Assembly (NCBI GenBank): GCA_041398605.1
Contig: JAWKUK010000010.1
Coordinates: 62,001-126,000 of the forward strand
Length of the DNA: 64,000 nucleotides
Origin: JAWKUK01 sp041398605
GTDB taxonomy: Bacteria; Planctomycetota; UBA1135; GCA-002686595
Reading direction: 5' to 3'
Position numbers and translations under genes: made by a program. The stretch's first letter is position 1. Each line of letters opens with the position of its first letter. Below the pieces are notes generated by a model. That model worked only from the letters and a program-made list of their open reading frames with translations, searched no databases and was not told the DNA's origin. Below are positions 42,292 through 49,514 of this stretch, one piece after another.

Positions 42292-43152
42292 ATGACGCAA
42301 CCCTACTTCGACAAGGTCGCCGTCGTCGGCGCCGGCACGATGGGCAACGGTATCGCCCAGGTCTTTGCGACGACGGGCAGCCGGGTGCTCTTGATCGACG
42401 CCAATGAGGACGCCCTCCACCGAGGCATGGACACCGTGCGCGCGAACCTCGCGCGCGTGGTGAAGAAGGAGCTCCTCACGCAGGCGGACGCGGACGCTGC
42501 GCTGGCCCGGATCAAGCCCGCCAGCAAAACAGCCGATCTCACCGACGAGATGCTCATCGTCGAGGCTGTTTCCGAGCGCAAGGACGTCAAGGCTGCGGTG
42601 TTCCGCCAGCTCGACGCGGCCGCGCGCCCGGACGCCATCCTCGCTACGAACACGTCCTCGATCTCGATCACCGAGATCGCGGCGTTCACCGGCCGCGCGG
42701 ACCGAGTCATCGGGATGCACTTCATGAACCCGGTGCCCGTGATGAAGCTCGTCGAGGTCATCCGCGGCCAGGAGACGAGCGACGCGACGACCCAGGCGGT
42801 CATGGAGTGCTCGACGGCGCTCGGCAAGATCCCGGTCGAGGCGAACGACTTCCCGGGTTTTGTGTCGAACCGCGTCCTGATGCCGATGATCAACGAAGCG
42901 ATCTTCTGCCTCATGGAAGGCGTCGCGACCCGCGAGGGGATCGACACGGTCATGAAGCTCGGCATGGCGCACCCGATGGGGCCGCTGACGCTCGCCGACC
43001 TGATCGGCCTCGACGTGTGCCTCGACATCTTGGAGGTCCTGCACAAGGGCCTCGGCGACGACAAGTACCGCCCGTGCCCGCTCCTCCGCCGCTACGTGGC
43101 GGCCGGGCGCCTCGGGCGCAAGACGGGCAAAGGCTTCTACGACTACCAGTGA
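42292..43152 (+). CDS. 3-hydroxybutyryl-CoA dehydrogenase
   Basis: NAD-dependent 3-hydroxyacyl-CoA dehydrogenase of the stand-alone ~286-residue type. The Rossmann start VAVVGAGTMGNGIAQVFA binds NAD; ATNTSSISITEIA, RVIGMHFMNPVPVMKLVEVI (catalytic His), VEANDFPGFVSNRVLMPMINEA, and the end HPMGPLTLADLIGLDVCLDIL and GRLGRKTGKGFYDY are all intact. It works between the thiolase and the acyl-CoA dehydrogenases of the same operon. No enoyl-CoA hydratase gene is in the run, so that step must be coded elsewhere. Confidence 0.95.
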   Translation: MTQPYFDKVAVVGAGTMGNGIAQVFATTGSRVLLIDANEDALHRGMDTVRANLARVVKKELLTQADADAALARIKPASKTADLTDEMLIVEAVSERKDVKAAVFRQLDAAARPDAILATNTSSISITEIAAFTGRADRVIGMHFMNPVPVMKLVEVIRGQETSDATTQAVMECSTALGKIPVEANDFPGFVSNRVLMPMINEAIFCLMEGVATREGIDTVMKLGMAHPMGPLTLADLIGLDVCLDILEVLHKGLGDDKYRPCPLLRRYVAAGRLGRKTGKGFYDYQ

Positions 43153-43160
43153 ATGGCGCG

Positions 43161-44330
43161 ATGACGACTACCCGGGAACAGGCAGGGCTCTCGTTCGAGC
43201 TCGGCGAGGAGCTGGCCATGGTGCAGGGCGCCGCGCGCGACTTCGCGGACGGCGTGCTGATGCCGCTGGCGACCAAGCACGACCGCGAGGCGCACATCGG
43301 TGACGAGGTCTATCAGCAGCTGGGCGAGCTCGGCTTCTGGGGCCTGACGTTGCCCGAGGAGTTCGGCGGCGCAGGCATGGGCTCGCTCGCGCTGGCGATC
43401 GTGCTCGAGGAGCTGAACCGAGCCTGTGCAGCGACCGGCGTCGCGGTCTCGGTGCACAACAGCCTGCTTTGCGCGCCGCTGATGAAGTTCGGCACGGCGG
43501 CGCAGAAGTCGCGCTGGCTGCCGAAGCTCGCGACGGGCGAGTGCATCGGCGCGTACTCGTTGTCCGAGGCGGCCTCGGGCTCGGACGCCGCAGCGCTCCG
43601 CGCGACGGCGCGCCGGGATGGCGACCACTGGGTGCTCAACGGCACCAAGCTGTGGGTCACCAGCGGCGACCGCGCGGGCCTCTTCCTGACCTACGTCCGC
43701 ACGAACCCGGACGCGCCAAAGGCAAAGGGCATCAGCGCGTTCTTGATCCCGCGCGACGCGCCCGGCGTGTCGATCGGCAAGCACGAGCTGAAGACTGGGA
43801 TCCGCGGCTCGGCCACGACCGAGGTGATCCTCGACAACGTGCGCCTGCCCGCAGACGCGGTGCTGGGCGAGGTCGACCGCGGCTTCCCGATCGCGATGGA
43901 CACCCTGGCCGGCGGCCGCATCGGGATCGGCGCGCAGGCCGTCGGCATCGCGCAGGCTTGCCTCGACGCTTCGGTCAAGTACGCCCAGGAGCGCGAGCAG
44001 TTCGGCAAGACGATCGGCCACTTCCAGGCGATCCAGTTCAAGCTCGCCGACATGTCGATGAAGACAGAGGCCGCGCGCCTCCTCGTCCGCAAAGCGGCGT
44101 GGATGCGCGACCGCGGCCTCGAGTGCAACCGCGAGTCGTCCGAGGCAAAGCTCGCAGCGTCCTTGGCCGCCAACTACTGCGCTGACGAAGCCGTGCAAAT
44201 CCACGGAGGCGCGGGCTATACGGACGACTTCCACGTCGAGCGGCTCTTCCGCGACGCGCGCATCACCGAGATCTACGAGGGCGCGAGCGACGTGCAGCGC
44301 ATCGTGATCTCGCGCGCGCTGTTGCGCTGA
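43161..44330 (+). CDS. Acyl-CoA dehydrogenase (short-chain/butyryl type)
   Basis: FAD enzyme introducing the 2,3-double bond into acyl-CoA. 389 residues, normal size. Seen: GLTLPEEFGGAGMGSLALAIVLEE, YSLSEAASGSDAAALRATARRDGDHWVLNGTKLWVTSG (FAD/substrate loop), FGKTIGHFQAIQFKLADM, and the C-terminal signature with the catalytic Glu, IHGGAGYTDDFHVERLFRDARITEIYEGASDVQRIVI. ATG at 43161 is preferred; a GTG at 43149 would overlap the upstream stop. Electrons would go to an electron-transfer flavoprotein not present here. Confidence 0.94.
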   Translation: MTTTREQAGLSFELGEELAMVQGAARDFADGVLMPLATKHDREAHIGDEVYQQLGELGFWGLTLPEEFGGAGMGSLALAIVLEELNRACAATGVAVSVHNSLLCAPLMKFGTAAQKSRWLPKLATGECIGAYSLSEAASGSDAAALRATARRDGDHWVLNGTKLWVTSGDRAGLFLTYVRTNPDAPKAKGISAFLIPRDAPGVSIGKHELKTGIRGSATTEVILDNVRLPADAVLGEVDRGFPIAMDTLAGGRIGIGAQAVGIAQACLDASVKYAQEREQFGKTIGHFQAIQFKLADMSMKTEAARLLVRKAAWMRDRGLECNRESSEAKLAASLAANYCADEAVQIHGGAGYTDDFHVERLFRDARITEIYEGASDVQRIVISRALLR

Positions 44331-44375
44331 CCGGAACCAGGAACCTGCCCTCAACCTCAACCGGACGCCGCTTCG

Positions 44376-44636
44376 ATGACCGCGAGCCCCAACCGAGACA
44401 TCTTGAACATCGACGAGGCCGCGGCGCTCCTCGGTGTGAGCGTGAAGACCTTCAACAAGGTGCTTCACACGGACAACCTGCCCGCGCGGAAGATCGGTCG
44501 CGAGTGGAAGTTCTCGCGGCAAGCGCTCATCGATTGGGTCGGAGCGGGGCGCTCGAGCGAGTTCTATCGCGATGAGAAGGCACGTCCCCCCGACCGAGTG
44601 CGGCGCACCGAGGGCTGGCAGATCGAGGTCGAGTGA
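44376..44636 (+). CDS. Small excisionase-like HTH protein
   Basis: An 86-residue DNA-binding protein of the HTH_17/excisionase type: ILNIDEAAALLGVSVKTFNKVLHTDNLPARKIGREWKFSRQALIDWVG is the whole winged-helix unit, in the SinR/MerR-like arrangement with the wing KIGREWKF. A short polar tail follows. It sits between two acyl-CoA dehydrogenase genes, and its TGA overlaps a GTG in the frame of the next gene. This suggests a built-in regulator of the beta-oxidation operon, for which there is no direct sequence proof. A mobile-element excisionase is the alternative, but no integrase is near. Confidence 0.85.
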   Translation: MTASPNRDILNIDEAAALLGVSVKTFNKVLHTDNLPARKIGREWKFSRQALIDWVGAGRSSEFYRDEKARPPDRVRRTEGWQIEVE

Positions 44637-44656
44637 CCAGAAGCGAAATCGAAACC

Positions 44657-45880
44657 ATGACCGACTTGGCACAGAACAAGCTGGACCTCGGCAAGGTCGC
44701 CTACGAGCTGCCCGCCATCCGCCACGGCCTCGACCTCACGGACGAGCAGGTGATGATCCGCGACATGGTGCGTGAGTTCGCGCAGGACGAGCTCGCGCCG
44801 ATCGCGCACGACATCGACGAGCACCACCGCTTCCCGAAGGAGAAGTGGGACCGCATCGTCGAGCTCGGCTTGCCCGGGATCCCCTTCCCCGAAGAGCTCG
44901 GCGGCTCGGACGGCGGGACGTTGGCGTACGCGATGGCCGTCGAGGAGATCGCCAAGGTGTGCGGCTCGACGGCCCTCGGGCTCGCTGCGCACGTCAGCCT
45001 CGGCTCGTACCCCATCTTCAAGTGGGGCGGCGCCAAGCTGCGCGACATGTACCTGCCGAAGCTCATCTCCGGCGAGTACATGGGCGCGTACGGCTTGACT
45101 GAGCCGTGGGCCGGCTCGGATTCCGGCGGCACGCAGACGACCGCGAACCTCGACGGCGACTCCTACGTCCTCAACGGGCGCAAGTGCTTCATCACGAACG
45201 CGAACTACGCGGGCGTCTTCATCTGCACAGCCGTCACCGACAAGAGCTTGGGCCCGAAGGGGATCAGCGCCTTCGTCGTGCCGCGTGACACACCCGGCTT
45301 CTCCTTGGAGAAGGGCGAGCAGAAGCTCGGTATGCGCGGCTCGGACTGGGCGAGCCTCGTCTTCGAGGACGCGCGCATCCCGCGCGACCACTTGCTCGGG
45401 CCGGAAGGCCAAGGGTTCAAGACGTTCATGCAGACGCTCGAGGGCGGCCGGATCTCGATCGGCGCGCTGTCCCTCGGCTTGGCTGAAGGCGCGTTCGAGT
45501 GCGCGACGCGCCACGCGACCGAGCGCGAGGCGTTCGGCGGCACGCTCAGCGACCAGCAAGCGGTGCAGTTCAAGTTGGCCGACATGCGCGTGCAGATCGA
45601 GGCCGCGAAGCACCTCGTCTACCACGCGGCGCGCCTGAAGGACGCCCATCAGCCCTACGGGACGGAGGCTTCGATCGCGAAGCTGCATGCGTCGGAGACC
45701 GCGATGAAGGTCACGTACGAAGCGATCCAGATCTTCGGCGGCTACGGCTTCAGCCGCGAGTACCCTGTCGAGCGTATGTGGCGCGACGCGAAGCTGTGCA
45801 CCATCGGCGAAGGGACGAGCGAGATCCAGCGCATCATCATCGGCCGCGACGTGCTGCGTACGTTCTCGGCCTCGATGTGA
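44657..45880 (+). CDS. Acyl-CoA dehydrogenase (second copy)
   Basis: A 407-residue acyl-CoA dehydrogenase, not closely similar to the one at 43161. Blocks: GIPFPEELGGSDGGTLAYAMAVEEIA, YGLTEPWAGSDSGGTQTTA, YVLNGRKCFITNANYAGVFIC, MRGSDWASLVFEDARIP, LEGGRISIGALSLGLAEGAFECA, FGGTLSDQQAVQFKLADM, and the catalytic region IQIFGGYGFSREYPVERMWRDAKLCTIGEGTSEIQRIII. Two paralogues of this kind in one operon suggest different acyl chain preferences. ATG 44657 is preferred; GTG 44633, overlapping the HTH gene stop, would add eight residues. Confidence 0.94.
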   Translation: MTDLAQNKLDLGKVAYELPAIRHGLDLTDEQVMIRDMVREFAQDELAPIAHDIDEHHRFPKEKWDRIVELGLPGIPFPEELGGSDGGTLAYAMAVEEIAKVCGSTALGLAAHVSLGSYPIFKWGGAKLRDMYLPKLISGEYMGAYGLTEPWAGSDSGGTQTTANLDGDSYVLNGRKCFITNANYAGVFICTAVTDKSLGPKGISAFVVPRDTPGFSLEKGEQKLGMRGSDWASLVFEDARIPRDHLLGPEGQGFKTFMQTLEGGRISIGALSLGLAEGAFECATRHATEREAFGGTLSDQQAVQFKLADMRVQIEAAKHLVYHAARLKDAHQPYGTEASIAKLHASETAMKVTYEAIQIFGGYGFSREYPVERMWRDAKLCTIGEGTSEIQRIIIGRDVLRTFSASM

Positions 45881-46809
45881 GCGCCCGCCCGCGCCCGCTC
45901 CCTCCCGTGTCGAGTCCAGCCCACATCGCATCGCTCGAGCCGCCGCCTTGGGCGCCCAAGCGTGTTCAAGTCGGGGGCTGGACCATCACCGCGTTGATGG
46001 ACGCCTGGTTCCGGCTCGATGGCGGGGCGATGTGGGGGGTCGTACCCAAGGCGCTCTGGGAGCGCATGACCCCGCCGCTCGCGGACAACACGATCTTGCT
46101 CGCGGCGCGGCCCTACCTGGCGCAACGCGACGGCCTCAACGTCGTCATCGAAGGTGGCATGGGGGCGCGGTGGACCGACAAGCAGCGCGCGATGTACCAC
46201 ATCGACGGCACGTGGTCGCTCGAGTCGACCCTCGCGACGGTGGACCTCGGGCTCGACGACATCGACCACGTCGTCGCCTCGCACTGTCACTTCGATCACA
46301 TCGGCGCCCTCGTGGTCGAGCGCGACGGCGCGCTCGAGCCGCTGTTTCCGCGCGCGACGCATCACTTTCCGCGCAAGGAGCTCGCCGCATCGCGCGCCTC
46401 GGCGCACCCCCGGCGCGCCTCCTATCGCGCGGACGATCTCGAGCCGATCGAGGCGAGCGGCCGGCTGCAGCTCCACGAGGGCACGTCGAGCCTCTTCGGC
46501 GGCGCGCTCTCGTTGATCGAGGTCGGCGGCCACTCCGAGGGCATGACGGTGCTGCGCTTTCACGCCGAGGGCGCGGGACCCGACGCCGCGTTCTGGGGTG
46601 ACCTCATCCCGACGACGCACCACGTTCAACCTCCTTACATCATGGCCTACGACGTCGACGTTCCGCGGTCCTTCGCGATGCGGACCGAGTGGCTCGCCCG
46701 CTGGGCCGACGAGGGGTTGATCGGGCTGTCGTACCACGACGCGGATCGTCCGTTCACGACCTTGGGGCGCGACGGCAAGCGCTACGTCGTCCGCGACGAC
46801 GTCGTCTGA
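45877..46809 (+). CDS. Metallo-beta-lactamase-fold hydrolase
   Basis: A 310-residue MBL-fold protein. The metal site is intact: VVASHCHFDHIGALVVE (HxHxDH), GGHSEGMTVL (His), DLIPTTHHVQPPYIMAYD (Asp/His). The N-terminal ~20 residues are Pro-rich; GTG at 45877 overlaps the upstream TGA, and GTG at 45907 is a second choice. Members hydrolyse thioesters, lactones and others; the place at the end of a beta-oxidation operon hints at an acyl-CoA or hydroxyacyl-thioester hydrolase, but the substrate is not shown by sequence. Confidence 0.88.
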   Translation: MSARPRPLPPVSSPAHIASLEPPPWAPKRVQVGGWTITALMDAWFRLDGGAMWGVVPKALWERMTPPLADNTILLAARPYLAQRDGLNVVIEGGMGARWTDKQRAMYHIDGTWSLESTLATVDLGLDDIDHVVASHCHFDHIGALVVERDGALEPLFPRATHHFPRKELAASRASAHPRRASYRADDLEPIEASGRLQLHEGTSSLFGGALSLIEVGGHSEGMTVLRFHAEGAGPDAAFWGDLIPTTHHVQPPYIMAYDVDVPRSFAMRTEWLARWADEGLIGLSYHDADRPFTTLGRDGKRYVVRDDVV

Positions 46810-47215
46810 CCGCCCGTCGCGCAAGCCACGACGGCGGGCGCCGAGATGGGGAATTCACTCAGGTCCCTGCTCGGGCAATTCTCTGCCTTTTTGGACCTGC
46901 CTCCTCGCCGCGCGACGGATGGACCGCGGCGGTGGTCGCCTCCCTTCGACGATCGGCAGTTGCGGGGGTCCGCGCTGGCCAGTCGGTTCGAGGCGGTGGG
47001 GGACAACCAGATTGTCACGGTCCGGGTTCACGTCCGCGGGCGCTCCCCACTTATCCTCTTGGCATTGCGGGACTCCGAGCGGCCATGGAAGGTCCCCGGT
47101 ACCGCGCCTCAGCGCTCGGGGACGAGCGCTGACGGGCCGCCGCGTTCCGCGTGGCACTCGACTCGATGTCCCACCGTGCAGCGGTGCCTGCACGGCCTCT
47201 CCCCCTTAGCTTCCC
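46810..47215. other. 406-base intergenic region without convincing gene
   Basis: Lies between the MBL gene and the DUF481 gene, both on the plus strand. Short open frames exist on both strands but have no start signals, domains or gene-like composition. It contains patches of lower GC (CTGCCTTTTTGGACC near 46885 and CTTATCCTCTTGGCATTG near 47052) that could hold a promoter for the DUF481 gene. No tRNA, repeat or strong hairpin was seen. Confidence 0.6.
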
Positions 47216-48040
47216 ATGATCCTCATTCCGCTCGTGCTCGGGTCAGGCCTCGTTGCCGCGACCCTCACGCCCGAATTTGCCCCGCTCTCGAGCTCGGCCA
47301 CCACTGCGCTCTCGACCGCTGCGCCCGTCGCTCAGGTGAGCGCGCCGGCGCGCCCCGAGGCCGATACGGACGGCTGGGACGGTCAGTTCAACGTGTCCGC
47401 CAGCAAGACCGAGGGCAACACCTCGTTCGAGACCTACACCGTGTCGGTCAACGCTGAGCAGGTCGTCGACATCCACCGGCACAACATCGACGCCGTGTGG
47501 TTGATGAGCAAGGACAACCAGGCCGCGTCGAATCGCGCTCGGCGCAGCGTGTACGGCCAGTACAAGTACGACCAGTTCTTCGCGCAGAAGACCTACTTCT
47601 GGGTCAACGCCCGCGCGGAGTCCGACCAACCGTCGGACCCGGCCCTGACCAAGCTCGACCTGCGCTGGACCGTCGGCGGCGGCCTCGGCCACCAGTTCCG
47701 CGACGACGCGGAGTGGAAGATCAACGCTGAAGCCGGTCTCGCGTACTTCAAGGAGAAGTACGACGGCGGGCTCGAGCAGGACTACCTCGCGGCGCGCGTC
47801 GCATGGGACGTCCTTTTCCACGCCTCGGAGACGACCTCGCTCGGCCACACGGGCGAGCTCTACCCGAGCCTCGAGACGTCGGATGACATGTACGGCCGCG
47901 CCGACACGTTCGTCGACGTCAAGCTCAGCGAGCGCATGAACGCGCGCGCGCAGTGGATCCTCACCTGGGACAACACCCCGGCCCCGGGTCGCGAGCGCTC
48001 GGACAACCTGTACCTGCTGTCCATCGGCTGGACGTTCTGA
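47216..48040 (+). CDS. DUF481 family outer-membrane beta-barrel protein
   Basis: A 274-residue protein with a signal peptide (ILIPLVLGSGLVAATL) and a Ser/Thr/Ala-rich spacer to residue ~50. The rest is alternating strands typical of the YdiY/DUF481 barrel: WDGQFNVSASKTEGNTSFETYTVSVNAEQ (the 'TGNT'-type opening), YGQYKYDQFFAQKTYFWVNARAESD, LRWTVGGGLGHQF, WKINAEAGLAYFKEKYD and the C-terminal LYLLSIGWTF ending in Phe, as barrels recognised by the BAM machinery usually do. Role unknown. Followed by a large hairpin. Confidence 0.88.
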   Translation: MILIPLVLGSGLVAATLTPEFAPLSSSATTALSTAAPVAQVSAPARPEADTDGWDGQFNVSASKTEGNTSFETYTVSVNAEQVVDIHRHNIDAVWLMSKDNQAASNRARRSVYGQYKYDQFFAQKTYFWVNARAESDQPSDPALTKLDLRWTVGGGLGHQFRDDAEWKINAEAGLAYFKEKYDGGLEQDYLAARVAWDVLFHASETTSLGHTGELYPSLETSDDMYGRADTFVDVKLSERMNARAQWILTWDNTPAPGRERSDNLYLLSIGWTF

Positions 48041-48046
48041 TCCGAT

Positions 48047-48106
48047 CCAAGCGGGTCGAACGGGCGAGGCCCGCGCGTCTCCGACGCGCGCGGGCCTCGC
48101 GCTTGG
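48047..48106. terminator. Large imperfect hairpin between convergent genes
   Basis: GCGAGGCCCGCGCGTC (48064-48079) pairs with GACGCGCGCGGGCCTCGC (48083-48100) with a two-base bulge and a 3-base loop; CCAAGCG (48047) and CGCTTGG (48100-48106) can extend it around a bulge. It fills the space between genes ending at 48040 and 48117, a strong candidate for a two-way terminator. No T-run. Confidence 0.65.
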
Positions 48107-48116
48107 TCGCCGCCGC

Positions 48117-49058
48117 TCAGGCGTCGCCCAGGTACGAGCGGAGCCTCGCGCGGCATCTGGAAGACGACCTCTTCCGGCTCGCCGACCAGCTCCGTGCGGG
48201 CCCCGGCGCCGGTTCGTGCAGGCGGTCGAGGATCAGCCGAACCAGGCTCTCCGGCGCGGACGCTCCGGCGGTCACTCCGATGCGCGCGTGCCCTTGGACC
48301 TGCTCGGGTCGGATCTGGTCGGGGTGGTCGACGAGGAAGGCCGGCTTGCCGCCGCGTTCGCCGAGCTCACGCAAGCGGTTCGAATTGGAAGAGTTCTGCG
48401 AGCCGACGACAAAGAGCACGTCGATGTCGGCCAGCATCTCCTTCACCGCGTTCTGGCGGTTCTGGGTCGCGTAGCAGATGTCCTTGAGCTCGGGTCCCGC
48501 GATACGCGGAAAGCGCGCCGTGAGCGCTTCGATGACGTCGCGCGTGTCGTCGACGGACAGCGTCGTCTGTGTGACGTAGGACAGTCGCTCCGGGTCCCGC
48601 ACCGACAGCGCCGCCACCTCTTCGGGCGTCGAGACCACGTGCACCTGCCCCGGGATGCGGCCGCGGGTGCCTTCGACCTCCGGGTGGCCTTCGTGCCCGA
48701 TGAGCACGACCTCGCGCTGCTGCTCGGCGTAGCGGATCGCTTGCCGGTGCACCTTCGTCACCAGCGGGCAAGTCGCGTCGATGACCCGCAGGTTGCGCGC
48801 CCGTCCTTCGGCGACGACCGCGTCCGAGACGCCATGCGCGCTGAAGATCGTGATCGAGCCCTCGGGCACTTCCGCGAGCTCGCGTACGAACACCGTGCCC
48901 TTTGCTCGCAGGTCCTCGATGACGTGCTTGTTGTGCACGATCTCGTGCAGGACGTAGATCGGGGCGCCGTACAGGCCGAGGGCCTCCTCGACGATCTGGA
49001 TGGCGCGATCGACCCCGGCGCAGAACCCGCGCGGGTTCGCGAGCTTCACCTCGGACAT
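48117..49058 (-). CDS. ispH: 4-hydroxy-3-methylbut-2-enyl diphosphate reductase
   Basis: Last step of the MEP isoprenoid pathway, reducing HMBPP to IPP and DMAPP with a [4Fe-4S] cluster. The three cluster cysteines are seen: LANPRGFCAGVDRAIQ, IDATCPLVTKVH and ELKDICYATQNRQ. Also YVLHEIVHN, FSAHGVSDAV, IGHEGHPEVEGTRG, TQTTLSVDD, VVGSQNSSNSNRL, and VTAGASAPESLV. After about residue 288 the frame reads RSWSASRKRSSS, while another frame gives the expected TELVGEPEEVVFQMPREA; a lost base near 48205 and a gained one near 48140 would restore it and still end SYLGDA. The start ATG overlaps the ferredoxin TGA. Confidence 0.93.
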   Translation of the reverse strand: MSEVKLANPRGFCAGVDRAIQIVEEALGLYGAPIYVLHEIVHNKHVIEDLRAKGTVFVRELAEVPEGSITIFSAHGVSDAVVAEGRARNLRVIDATCPLVTKVHRQAIRYAEQQREVVLIGHEGHPEVEGTRGRIPGQVHVVSTPEEVAALSVRDPERLSYVTQTTLSVDDTRDVIEALTARFPRIAGPELKDICYATQNRQNAVKEMLADIDVLFVVGSQNSSNSNRLRELGERGGKPAFLVDHPDQIRPEQVQGHARIGVTAGASAPESLVRLILDRLHEPAPGPARSWSASRKRSSSRCRARLRSYLGDA

Positions 49059-49468
49059 CAGTGCGGGACCTCGCGCGCGTGGTTCCGATTCCATTCGGGC
49101 ACCTCCACGACGAGGTCTCGCGCGCCGCTCGGCACGGCCTGGCACGCGAGGCGCGAGGTCATCTCCAGGCCGGGCGCCTGGTCCAGCATGTCCTCCTCGT
49201 CCTCGCTCGCGGCGTGCAGCGTGTCGAAGCCCTCGCGCACGATGACGTGGCACGTGGAGCACGCGCACACGCCGCCGCACGCGTGATCGATTTCGACGCC
49301 CGCGCGACCTGCGATATCGAGGATCGAGCCGGGCCGTCCGTCACGGTCGTAGGGCAGATCCTTCGGATCGACCTCCACACGTACGTTCATGGGGAGAAAC
49401 GTCACGGCGAAGGGCCGCGCGGGGAGCGCGACCTCCGTGGAGGTCTGGTAGGGATTCGTGCCGCCCAT
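49058..49468 (-). CDS. ISC-type [2Fe-2S] ferredoxin
   Basis: A 136-residue adrenodoxin/Fdx-like ferredoxin. Cluster ligands are visible in IDHACGGVCACSTCHVIV (Cys-x5-Cys-x2-Cys; the extra Cys in VCAC belongs to the pattern) and RLACQAV. EGFDTLHAASEDEEDMLDQAPGLE and DLVVEVPEWNRNHA are characteristic of the family. The start at 49468 keeps FAVTFLP, which matches the first strand; a later Met at 49390 would remove it. The stop overlaps the ispH start (ATGA), so the two are translated together. I infer that it feeds electrons to IspH. Confidence 0.93.
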   Translation of the reverse strand: MGGTNPYQTSTEVALPARPFAVTFLPMNVRVEVDPKDLPYDRDGRPGSILDIAGRAGVEIDHACGGVCACSTCHVIVREGFDTLHAASEDEEDMLDQAPGLEMTSRLACQAVPSGARDLVVEVPEWNRNHAREVPH

Positions 49469-49514
49469 CGAGGGTTGACTGCGGAGCTGCTGCGGGTTGC
49501 GGGGAGAGGGGGGG

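Noticed and set aside
44376..44636. Mobile-element excisionase
   Set aside because: No integrase, attachment repeats or change in base composition around it; it is embedded in a metabolic operon.
46846..47457. 203-codon open frame on the plus strand before and into the DUF481 gene
   Set aside because: It runs out of frame through the well-supported DUF481 gene, lacks a start signal and its composition is not gene-like.
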